64,000 nt of DNA from Sepiola atlantica (Eukaryota; Mollusca; Cephalopoda; Sepiida; Sepiolidae). Positions 19,905-30,726 of the stretch are shown piece by piece (the stretch's first letter is position 1; each line of letters begins with the position of its first letter). The notes under the pieces were generated by a model. That model was not told the origin of the DNA, searched no databases, and worked only from the letters and a program-made list of their open reading frames with translations. Location of the stretch: contig OY744531.1 of NCBI GenBank assembly GCA_963556195.1, positions 101,985,642-102,049,641 on the forward strand, in the 5' to 3' direction. A program made the position numbers and the translations under genes.

Positions 19905-21360
19905 CTCAAGTGCTTGGTTGTTGACAGGCAGAAATCTAAAACACAATGCCGGTGTGCCTTAAGGATTAATTCTGAGCCCAACCCTCTTCCTCATCTTCCA
20001 AATAACAATCTGAGATTATTCGTTGACATTTATTTATTCGTTGACATCTATTTGACATTAGTTGATAATCATCGTTGACATCAGTTGACATCTATTTATT
20101 CGTTGACATCTATTTGACATTAGTTGATAATCATCGTTGACATCAGTTGACATCTATTTATTCGTTGACATCTATTTGACATTAGTTGATAATCATCGTT
20201 GACATCAGTTGACATCTATTTATTCGTTGACATCTATTTGACATTAGTTGATAATCATCGTTGACATCAGTTGACATCTATTTATTCGTTGACATCTATT
20301 TGACATTAGTTGATAATCATCGTTGACATCAGTTGACATCTATTTATTCGTTGACATCTATTTGACATTAGTTGATAATCATCGTTGACATCAGTTGACA
20401 TCTATTTATTCGTTGACATCTATTTGACATTAGTTGATAATCATCGTTGACATCAGTTGACATCTATTTATTCGTTGACATCTATTTGACATTAGTTGAT
20501 AATCATCGTTGACATCAGTTGACATCTATTTATTCGTTGACATCTATTTGACATTAGTTGATAATCATCGTTGACATCAGTTGACATCTATTTATTCGTT
20601 GACATCTATTTGACATTAGTTGATAATCATCGTTGACATCAGTTGACATCTATTTATTCGTTGACATCTATTTGACATTAGTTGATAATCATCGTTGACA
20701 TCAGTTGACATCTATTTATTCGTTGACATCTATTTGACATTAGTTGATAATCATCGTTGACATCAGTTGACATCTATTTATTCGTTGACATCTATTTGAC
20801 ATTAGTTGATAATCATCGTTGACATCAGTTGACATCTATTTATTCGTTGACATCTATTTGACATTAGTTGATAATCATCGTTGACATCAGTTGACATCTA
20901 TTTATTCGTTGACATCTATTTGACATTAGTTGATAATCATCGTTGACATCAGTTGACATCTATTTATTCGTTGACATCTATTTGACATTAGTTGATAATC
21001 ATCGTTGACATCAGTTGACATCTATTTATTCGTTGACATCTATTTGACATTAGTTGATAATCATCGTTGACATCAGTTGACATCTATTTATTCGTTGACA
21101 TCTATTTGACATTAGTTGATAATCATCGTTGACATCAGTTGACATCTATTTATTCGTTGACATCTATTTGACATTAGTTGATAATCATCGTTGACATCAG
21201 TTGACATCTATTTATTCCTTGACATCTATTATTCGTTGACATTATTATTCGTTGACATCTATGCAGACGACACAACCATCTATGGCAGCACTTCAAAGAG
21301 CATTGATGATCAAGATCTATCGGAGATAACGGATTTGATGGTTAAGAGGGCCTTTTCAGA
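19905..21360 (+). mobile_element. LINE reverse transcriptase fragment split by a tandem array
   Basis: Upstream of the array (19,905-20,020) the + strand encodes NLKHNAGVP, a stop in place of Q, then GLILSPTLFLIFQ, the RT 'GVPQGS.LSPTLFLIF' block. Downstream (21,244-21,345) it encodes FVDIYADDTTIYGSTSKSID followed by DQDLSEITDLMV, with the YADD codons at 21,260-21,271. The same segment is uninterrupted at 16.08-16.2 kb on the minus strand. About 1.2 kb of 62-bp repeats lies exactly between the two halves. Confidence 0.85.
20018..21250 (+). repeat. 62-bp tandem array, about 19-20 near-identical units
   Basis: Each unit reads ATTCGTTGACATCTATTTGA, CATTAGTTGATAATCATCGT, TGACATCAGTTGACATCTATTT. 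I see no differences between units except in the first partial and last degenerate ones. The unit includes ATTCGTTGACATCTAT, which is the LINE coding text for 'FVDIY' just before ADD. The period is not a multiple of three and would destroy the frame. Confidence 0.97.
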
Positions 21361-22429
21361 TATTATATAACTAACAAGATTGTGAAGCAAACCTTAATGC
21401 CAAACCCTTTGATATATCCAAAGCTATCGCCCTAGAAACGAAGCCCCTGTTGATGGACCCCTGAACACCCTCCCCTCCCCCAAGAACAAATAAAAGACTG
21501 ATTAAAGATTTTCCTTGAAGCAGTTTCCAAAAAATAAAATTTCTTAAAGATCCCACCTGTTAATTAAGAAAAGGGGATGTTGTATTAGTTACCTCCCTTG
21601 ACTAATTCTTTAAGCCCTAATATTATTAGGATTATTTGCCCCTGATTTGGGTTCACTTCCTAAGCCCTAATAAACAACGTGTTGACACAGCTCCTCGTTC
21701 TATCTTTTTCAATTCAAACCATCCCGGCGAACAATGCACGGAATATCGTAACATGGTGTCAGAATTACAGAACTAATAACTCTGACCCTAAAAAAAATGG
21801 AAATCACGGTACACAGTGACATTTTTACCAAGCTTCACAGATCCTGTGCGATAAACCAGTCAGCATGTCAGCTGTTTATCATCCTGCAAGATGAAATCCA
21901 TCTTGCTAGTCACTAACAAGATTGCTGTTGATGAGGTAGTTGACAACTTCTTGATTTATTACAGATTTTAGCAACTGACTCACGAAGCACAGGAGACTGA
22001 GATGCAGAGGACCGATCTCCAGGATTTTTAAATAACATATTGGCTGTGGGGGAGGGGGCAGCCCATAGTATCACACTCTCAAGACATTTAATTTTTTTGC
22101 CATCAAACTGTCAGAGAGTGATGGAAACCATTTCTCCTTTAAGCAACGATGGAACAGCTTTGTAAGGATAGGAGCTAGTTCCGGTTACAGTTTCTTTAGT
22201 ACTATGACTGAAATTAATGTTGTTGGGACTAGTTGCCTTGTTTGCATCACTGTTCTTAATAAGTTTGGTAACATCCTGGACAGTTATTCAGATGTTGTCA
22301 GGACTATTTGCCTTATTTTTCTTCTTCATTTGTCTAAAGAGTTTTCTAAAACATTATCCCGAATTCTAAAACTAATCATAAACTTCAACGAATTAAACTT
22401 GGAATTGTAGCAGTTGCATGAGTAAACTA
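21361..22429. other. Intergenic stretch with one small dispersed repeat
   Basis: GGCTGTGGGGGAGGGGGCAG, then CCCATAGTATCACACTCTC and AGACATTTAATTTTTTTGCC at 22,040-22,110, is a second copy of 18,550-18,615. The remainder shows no gene or RNA that I recognise. Confidence 0.5.
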
Positions 22430-22860
22430 TTTCGTATCGATGTATGTTAGCTTTAACTGAGATGGTAATTCGGTTTTCTGCTTGTGTAATCATTGCTTCT
22501 TTATTGCGTAGGCATATGATACGTCTATATATAGCAATATTCATACGTGTCAACATATTTTGGCTCCAAAGGTTTTTCTTCACACCGACAAGATGCATTT
22601 TCATCCTGATCTCGTGCTGTTTTCGTTAAAGGCAGACGAGATGCCGAACTCGAGGATATTACATTATCTAACCAACATGAATCAACCCATTGTACCATCT
22701 CTTTTTTGTTCCTGTGTTCCCGTGAATAAATATTAACATCTATTTAGTTGTGGAGACATTATTTATTTCAAGGAAAAATGGTGACCTTTTTCTTGCATAA
22801 TATTTCTATTTCAGTCGGATTCGGCCAGACGTACTAACTCCTTCAAATCTGACTTTCTTC
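22430..22860 (-). repeat. Inverted partner of the repeat at 15.6-16.04 kb
   Basis: Minus strand gives TACGTCTGGCCGAATCCGAC, TGAAATAGAAATATTATGCA, AAATAAATAATGTCTCCACA and GCAATGATTACACAAGC, in the order of the partner. Confidence 0.7.
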
Positions 22861-22974
22861 CTAATTTAAGTCGCCACCATCTCTAAATCCAGTTAAAACT
22901 GGTGAAAACAACTAAAGAATCAAAGTTTGCTACAGTCACCCTAACCTAATCCTTGTTCGACGGAAAAATGAACT

Positions 22975-23062
22975 CGTTTAGTGGTTGTTAATTAATTTTA
23001 ATTAATCAACTTTAATTAATTAAGAATAACTATTTTATCAATTAATAAAACCCCTTTTAAAA
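22975..23062 (+). repeat. AT-rich 85-bp direct repeat, partner at 26.08-26.17 kb
   Basis: TTTAGTGGTTGTTAATTAAT, TTTAATTAATCAACTTTAAT, TAATTAAGAATAACTATTTT and AATAAAACCCCTTTT recur nearly unchanged at 26,084-26,165 inside SNX14 intron 1. Confidence 0.85.
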
Positions 23063-23408
23063 AATAGGGACGAATGTACATACGTGATTTGAGCTGGGTC
23101 GGTTGGATAGCTGAGGTGGTATCAGCTTTGTGCTGGATCTAATGAAGCCTGATCCCTCTTAGAGTTAAAGTGGAGATATCCAAAATGGAGGACGTAGATT
23201 GTCTTGGATTACCTGCCATCTTTACCATTAATGGAACTTTTGGACTCTTATGGTTAATGGTTTATTGCATTCTTTATATAACATACTGTGAGGTGCTTTT
23301 CCATCTCTGTCCAAAACAAAACATCTCTGACCGATCACCGTTCTCTCGACACGTCGCAAATTGCTCTGTGACTAATTTGTCTCTCAGTTTCTCTTTCTTT
23401 CTCTCTGA
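23063..23408. other. Spacer, nothing recognised
   Basis: An open frame runs from 23,170 into the 9-bp array, but its non-repetitive part resembles no known family and I do not call a gene. Confidence 0.4.
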
Positions 23409-23880
23409 TAGTTGTAATAGTTGTGATAGTTGTAATAGTTGTGATAGTTGTAATAGTTGTGATAGTTGTAATAGTTGTAATAGTTGTAATAGTTGTGATA
23501 GTTGTAATAGTTGTGATAGTTGTAATAGTTGTAATAGTTGTGATAGTTGTAATAGTTGTGATAGTTGTAATAGTTGTGATAGTTGTAATAGTTGTAATAG
23601 TTGTGATAGTTGTGATAGTTGTAATAGTTGTGATAGTTGTGATAGTTGTAATAGTTGTAATAGTTGTGATAGTTGTAATAGTTGTGATAGTTGTAATAGT
23701 TGTAATAGTTGTAATAGTTGTAATAGTTGTGATAGTTGTAATAGTTGTGATAGTTGTGATAGTTGTGATAGTTGTAATAGTTGTGATAGTTGTAATAGTT
23801 GTGATAGTGTAATAGTTGTGATAGTTGTAATAGTTGTGATAGTTGTGATAGTTGTAATAGTTGTGATAGTTGTAATAGTA
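23409..23880 (+). repeat. 9-bp minisatellite (TAGTTGTRA)n, about 52 units
   Basis: Units differ only by A/G at one position (TAGTTGTAA or TAGTTGTGA), in an irregular order. One unit near 23,809 loses a 'TTG', shifting the frame. All open frames over the array are translations of the repeat (e.g. NSCDSC). Confidence 0.97.
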
Positions 23881-23987
23881 GGAGGAATATTAAAAACAAC
23901 AAATAATCCATTATTTGCTTCTGGGCTTTGTTTTTTTTTTAGCAATTACAGTAATGTATAATACATCTAGATGAACTGTGATTTTCC

Positions 23988-24340
23988 GACAAACAATTGG
24001 CTACTCTGGTGACCCCCCCTCGACGGAAATTCACTAGAACAACTCGACAATCAACTAAATCCAATCCATTCACTGTGGAGGTCCCCAGATGCCGGAGAGC
24101 TTTCTACTCAAATAGCTTCTTTCCTCGTGCTGCTGGTCTCTGGAACTCCCTCCCTGCCCCCTGTTTCCCCGACAGTACTGACATGCAGAAATTTAAAACT
24201 AATGTAAACAGATATCTCGCTACGCAGATCCCAATTTAGGTTGACCCCCCTTACCTTCTCCCTTTTTTTTCTTTCTCAGTAGCCCCTTACGTCTACAGTT
24301 GCGTCCTGCTTTGTTTGAGGTGAACTATGTTAAAAAAATA
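23988..24340 (+). mobile_element. LINE family 1 3' end
   Basis: The C-terminal block PRRKFTRTTRQSTKSNPFTV, LWNSLPAPCFPDSTDMQKFK and TNVNRYLATQIPI ends in a TAG, followed by the C/T-rich 3' untranslated region and GTGAACTATGTT plus A run at about 24,320-24,335. Truncated at the 5' side about 100 bp after the 9-bp array. Confidence 0.9.
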
Positions 24341-24429
24341 AAAAAAGAGATGTCTATTCACTTTAACATCGTAAACCAACATTTTTATAACAATTCAATG
24401 AACCACGTCCCTACAAATATTGATTTTAA

Positions 24430-24840
24430 ATCATTGAGGATATTTTAAGTAGGGTAGTCCATAGAGTAAATGTGGTATTGTGGTATTTTGGTGACTGATG
24501 AAGTAGAAATGATGGACAAATGGTGAAAGAATGAAAGGAACAATGTTTGGACGAATGGGTTAAAATGAGTATAGTTAATAGTAGGGTGGATAGAGGATGA
24601 CCACGGACATTCCATTCACCACATTTGTGCCTAATGTGTAAAAAAACGTTTTTTGCAAATAAATTTTTCAATGTGTAGTACCTGTTCTATCCTCAGTCAG
24701 AGAAGGAGAAATCATTCTTGACTGGGGCAATTTTAATTTTTTGCATAATCAAGAGTGCCCCAATTTGGGGAACTGGATATCTCCCATATTAAAAAACCGA
24801 CATTGTGTCTAAGTTTGCGATCGTAGGGAGGCAAGTAAAT
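24430..24840 (+). mobile_element. U2-SINE family B, composite copy
   Basis: The left half (TGATGAAGTAGAAATGATGG, GAATGAAAGGAACAATG, GATGACCACGGACATTCCA, TTGTGCCTAATGTG) and the right half (AATGTGTAGTACCTGTTCTA, TCCTCAGTCAGAGAAGGAG, GAGTGCCCCAATTTGGG, GGAGGCAAGTAAAT) occur in the same order at 33.64-33.91 kb and, inverted, at 63.25-63.6 kb. The U2-like text is therefore central in this composite. Confidence 0.7.
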
Positions 24841-25445
24841 AGAAACAAGCCGCGCATGCGTGCCCCCCCCCCCTGTATGTGACTCGATGTGGCGAGTGTA
24901 AAATGCAATAAATTTGGCAATTTGGGGCATTTTTGACCTCCCTTTGACCCCCTAGGTGCGCGAACCAGAATTTTTCTGAGGTCAAGGATGCTCATTTTAT
25001 ATCCAGAACAATTGCCTCTACATTTTGGTCAAGTTTCAGAAAAATTGAATGGATGGATCAAACGTTATGGGAGAAAATGGTCATTTTTTGCCATTTTGGG
25101 GGCTTTTGACCCCCTGGGGGCGCGAACCACATTTTTTCCAAGGTCAGCGATACTTATTTTCTATTAGGAACAATTGCCTCCACATTTTGGCCAAGTTTAA
25201 GAGAAATTGAATGGATGGATGAAAAGTTATAGGGCAAAAAATGTCATTTTTTTGCCATTTCGGGGCCTTTTGAGCCCCTGGGGGGCTAACCAGATTTTTT
25301 TTTCAAAAATCTGAGAATGTCACTTTCTAACCTGACCAAAGTTACAACTTCATGCAAAATTTCAGAGAAATTCAATGGATGGTTGCGGAGAAAAAATCCG
25401 GACGGACGGACAGACATGCCTCAAAACATAAGTCCCCCGATTTAT
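24841..25445 (+). repeat. 600-bp dispersed repeat upstream of SNX14, inverted partner at 35.31-35.90 kb
   Basis: It contains about three diverged internal repeats of roughly 180 bp (GACCCCCTAGGTGCGCGAAC, AACAATTGCCTCTACATTTT, AATTGAATGGATGGATCAAA). It ends with CGGACGGACGGACAGACATG, CCTCAAAACATAAGTCCCCC and GATTTATAAT. The partner in intron 1 is in the opposite orientation. Confidence 0.85.
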
Positions 25446-25716
25446 AATATTAGGCGATTGCGAGTAGACAAATACGCAAGGGAAGTAATTATGATGACCT
25501 GAAGTGAATTTTACGAGAGTTATTCCCCCTTGTTTTCCCCCCTCCTTTCATATCCCACCCCTATACCCGAGTTTCAATATGGCGTTACTTTGAAGGATCG
25601 TCTGCGAAATGTTTCTACTGCTGTCGGCATTTTACGCACTTACAATTCGAAAACACGTCTTCGATAATTTTTAACGGCATCACAGAGAGTATAGTTTTTA
25701 TTATTTACCAACAAAG
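25446..25716 (+). promoter_or_regulatory. Presumed promoter and 5' UTR region of SNX14
   Basis: About 270 bp between the dispersed repeat and the SNX14 start codon. An in-frame TAA lies at 25,672-25,674, 45 nt before the ATG. No TATA box can be singled out. Function is inferred from position only. Confidence 0.35.
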
Positions 25717-25817
25717 ATGGCCATTCCGTGGTACGTGATCAGATTTTACGCGCAGACACATGCCAAGTTCACGTCGGCGATGTTAGCTCTTTTATTACTT
25801 TCTTTCGTCTTTCGAAG
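25717..25817 (+). CDS. SNX14: SNX14 exon 1 (start codon, first membrane segment)
   Basis: Encodes [17 protein letters not shown], then [16 protein letters not shown] plus two bases of the next codon. The ATG has A at -3 and G at +4, with an upstream in-frame stop. Donor GTGAGG at 25,818. Confidence 0.88.
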
Positions 25818-28800
25818 GTGAGGCTCGCTTTTTTGGGGGGGTTTGTTTATAAATACATGTCGTAATTTTATTTTTGTTTTTAATGTTATCATTATTATTT
25901 TAATTATTTTCGTTTTAGAACTGGTTAAAACTTATTATTATTTTTAATTATTTATTTGTATTTTGATTTGCCGAGCAGAACTTAACGTTTTGCCCCTTAA
26001 AAAAAAAAAAGTCGAAATGTATTGTTAAGAGAAGCAAGTGCGCGAAACAACATGAGTTAAACAAATAATAAAAAAAACTTGTTTAGTGGTTGTTAATTAA
26101 TTTTAATTAATCAGCTTTAATTAATTAAGAATAACTATTTTATCAATTAATAAAACCCCTTTTAAATATTTTTAAAATATTTTTTATTCCAGGTGGTTTT
26201 CTATCCTTTTAAACTTCTTAAAAATACTAATGTAAAATTATTATTATTATTATTATTATTATTATGTGATACATATAGAAATAGTGTTATATATACACTA
26301 ACTGTACCTACCCGGCGTTGTCCAGGAGTGTTTTTACTTTCAATTTTGTTTCACTGTGTTTCCTTTTAAATAAACTATGCAATTTTTTCTTTTATCAAAT
26401 TATTATTTACTTATTTTTGTTGTAAATAGTAAATTTGAAACTTAATTATTACGATATCGTTTGGCTATTAAGTCATTAATATGACCAAATTGTTATAAAA
26501 GTATAACCAATTATTTTATGGTAATGTTTTAATCTCTATTTATAAAATTATTGGATTTAAAAAGCTCCCAAAGCTTTCAAATACATGAGGATTTGCTAAG
26601 AGTTTTAAATTCAGTTTAAATGATTCGACCATTTAAATGTTTCGAAATTCCATTCAAATTCCGAAGAGTCACAAAGTATTATTTTTTTCCCCAAATATTA
26701 ACAAAATATGGCGAAGAAACAGAAATGTATTCTGGTGGATTTAATTTCGTAATTGAAAAAAAAAGAAAAGGATTTAAAAAAGTTATTTGGGTACTTCTAC
26801 ATAATTTGATGTGAACTTTATTTTTAACCCTAAGTTAAGTTCGGCAAACGTCGGTTTGGTTCGGTTCAAATTCTGTAGAAGCACCATTATTTTTTGTACT
26901 CTGTGCTATTCCATTTTTTATTTCAATAAATAATCGAATAATAATAAATAATAAAAATGTATGTAAGTCACGTAAAGGTGAGAAACACCCACATACACAC
27001 GAGAAGTGGCCACACAGTTTTATTAATATAGAGATTACTAATCTCAGATTAGTAATATTTAAATATTATTTTTTCACATAACCCAAACAATAAAAACACT
27101 TTTTTTTTTGTGAAACACACGAAAAATTAAATTGTAGATAAATTAATATGATTTTACGAGGAAAGTAATTCGATTTCAAACGTAAAAAAAGGGAATTAAT
27201 AATTCGTACGAACACAAAACAAAAATATTCAGCAATTTTAACTTTGTTGTCTTTTGTGTTGTGTAATAATTTTCGCATCCGAGGTTGATTGTAATGTTAA
27301 AAAAACGTAGTTTATTTAAATTAAATTAAGTGAAACCGTATTTATTTAATGTATCTGTTGTTTGTTTATGTTGGACTTCAGTAAATAATAACTCAATAAC
27401 AACACCCACAAAAAAATATACTTGACAACTTGAGAATTGTTTTGAAGAAAAACAAACATAAAAAAAAAAACAAAAAAAAAACACATCAATGAATTAAAAT
27501 TAATAAATATTTGCATCAAAACCCCGAAAAAAAAAACGTTTTCTTGTGGAACGGTATTTGACTATTTGTTTTAACTGTAGAATATGTTTAATTAATATTT
27601 TTTTAATATTGAAGTCAGTTCTTAAAGTGTACCTTATAGAAATGGGCAACTTTGCACAGACGAAAGACAATTTATTTTTGTAAACACAAATGAAGCATTC
27701 TCCGATAGTTGTGAATGTTTATATAAAAGATTTAGATTCCACTTACTAAAGGTGTCTGCCTGAGAGCCGAATGGTTAGACTGTCAACTAGAGGGTTGTAG
27801 GTTCGATCTCGGCTTGAAGCAGTTGTTTTTCGAGCCACACTGAAGAGTTGTCTGGATGAAATATATCATCATGGCCGTCACTCGAATCGAGTATACGGGT
27901 CACCAGGGACTTCATTTATGGGTTCTCATATGAGAAAACAGTCCAATTCGAGATCCACACACCCTATCACAGATCGAGCATGCATTATCGTTTGCCAATT
28001 GATTTTCGTGGCGCACTATTCTTGCTGCTTTCAGTTCTTCAACGTGATAGCGCCGTTCACTTTCAAATCTTTCCACACCAGTCGTTATTCCATTCCTCCA
28101 CTCTACTCTCCCAAGTGCACTCGATTCCCATGTTGTGTGATCAATTCCACACATCTTCATATCCTCCTTCAAACAATCCTTGTACCGCTTCTTCTGTCCT
28201 CCATTCAGTTTGGAATAAAATATTTTCTCAGGATAGGACTGGCTGCTCATTATTACAAAGTGACCAGCCCATCTCAAACGATTTTTAACAATTAAAGCCT
28301 CTTTGCTAGAGCAACCAGACTCTTCCAGGACACTGATGTTGGTTCGACGATATTACTAGTTAATTTTAAAATTTTTTCATAAATGTCTTTGATGTAGTTT
28401 TTCGAGTGCTATAAAATGTCGACTAGGTCTCCGATGCATACAAGAGTGTTGGAAGGACAATGGTTCGATACATTAGTATTTTGGTATCAAACCTTAAATC
28501 TTTATCATCAAAGAGATGAAGTTTACTGAAAGCAGCACTTGCACACCTAATACGATATTGGATTTCGTCAATCGTGGCATTGGAAGCGAGGTCGTTACCC
28601 AGGTACGCGAAGCGATCCACGTTTTTTAGAAATTCGCTGCCTAGTTGGATATTAGGAGGGTTTTTGTTACTTCGAGGTGAAGGCTGAAATAACACCTCAG
28701 TTTTTCGAACGTTGATTTTTAGTCCTAGTTTAGAGAATGCATCAGCAACGCATTAATCGAGGTTTGTAAGTGCACAAACTGCGTTATCATCTGCATATTG

Positions 28801-30273
28801 AAATTCAATAAGAGAATCAACATTTGTTCTAGTTCTGGCCTTCAGACGTCTCATGTTGTAAACTCTACAATCCATTCTGTAGTTTATGGATATACCAGGT
28901 GAAAGTTGACCATCCATTAGGTGCAATACAGCCGCAATAAAGATTGAAAACAAAGTCGGTGCAACTATACATCCCTGTTTGACCCCAGATTTGACTTTGA
29001 ATAGATTCGTAGAGCTACCATTTGCGATTACCATTCCAGTCATATTGTTGTGAAGCAGTTTCATTATTTTGATGAACTTCTAACAACCAGCTTTTTATAA
29101 GATTTTCCAGAGAAGTTCACGACCTACACTATCAAAGGCTTTTGTTAGATCGATGAAAGCTATATATAGAGGTAGCTTTTGCTCTCTGCATTTTTCCTGA
29201 AGCTGCCTTAGACTGAATAGTATGTTGTTTGTGCCACAAGCCGGTCGAAAGTCACATTGTGACTCGGGTAAAACATACTCAGCGAGAGATGTTCGTCTCT
29301 TTGTTAAGATACAAGCCAAGATTTTTCCAGCTATTGATAGTAGTGTAATACTTCTATAATTTCCACAGTCAGTTCTTTCTCCCTTTTTCTTGAAAATGGT
29401 TGTAATTAGACCATCTCTTAAATCAGTTGGTATTTCCTCCTGTACCCATATTTTGACAATAAGTTGATGCAGTTGTAAATACAGGAGTGGCCCACCCAAT
29501 TTATAGCTTTTGGCAGGGATGTTGTCTATACCAGCAGCCGTATTATTTTTCAAAGCAAGGACGGCAGTCTTGACCTCTTCGTGCGAGGGAATTCTGCTCA
29601 GTGAAGTGTCCAAAGGTCGTTGCAGGATTTGATGTATCGCATTGTCGTTAACGACTGGATGTTGATTTAACAGATCTTCAAAGTGTTCTTTCCACCGGGC
29701 TAAGATTTCTCCACTACTTTTGAGAATTCAAGAGCCATCCCTACTTCACAAAGGAGCTAGGCCTTGTGTGCTGGGACCATAGAGAATGCTAGTTGCATTA
29801 AAGAAATTCTTCATGTCGTTTCTATCAACATATGGTTGTATTTTTTTAGATTTGTTCGTCCACCATTTGTTTTTAATATCTCTTGTAAATGTTTGTACTT
29901 TGGCTTTTAATTCTGTGTTTTCTCTTTTTGTCTTCCGAGTTCGGGTCATTGAGATGTGACGTGAGCGCTTTTCTTGTGTGATTAGATCTTTTATTTCTTT
30001 ATCATTTTCGTAATACCAGTTTTGATTCTTATATTTTTTCAAACCAATCCACTCCCCGCATGCGTCCAAAATAGCAGACTTCAGCTTTTGCCAATGTTCT
30101 TCAGCACTGGTGGGGTGTTGGCCAAGTAGGTGCTGAAGAAGACTTTGTTGCGGCTGAAGCCGCTTAGTCGGATCCCGCAGCAATTCGACGTTGAATTTGA
30201 GTCTCTTAGGTGTATTCCGGTTTTTCTCCCTACGCTGCAGCTTGATTCTCATTATTGAGAGAACTAAACGATG

Positions 30274-30309
<36 letters not shown>

Positions 30310-30674
30310 AGGAGAACACATCTCCGTCTGTGCATGTCTGTCCCTAAAAACGAAGACATACTAGGAAGTGTACTTTCAATATAATTGTATTCACATGCAC
30401 AATTTGCATGTGAACATAATGGAAGTATTTTTGCATCTCGGGCTGTCCCTTAAAGAAGCTAATGACAATTTTCAAACATGTTACACAATGAAATTAATCT
30501 ATTTATTAGCGTTAGTTTAAGAGTATTAACATATATCTGAATAGCTCGGTGAGTAAGATATCTAGCTGACAGCATCAAGGTTGCTGTTAAAGTAAACTCC
30601 CCCACCATGATGTTGCAAATGATGCTATCCCACACTCTAACCTGGGCAACACCGGTAGCTCTGCTAGTATATAT

Positions 30675-30726
<52 letters not shown>

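Noticed and set aside
23170..23961. 263-codon open frame rich in N, S, C and D
   Set aside because: Two thirds is the 9-bp array. The N-terminal 75 codons look like no family, and the frame is lost after a 3-bp change in the array.
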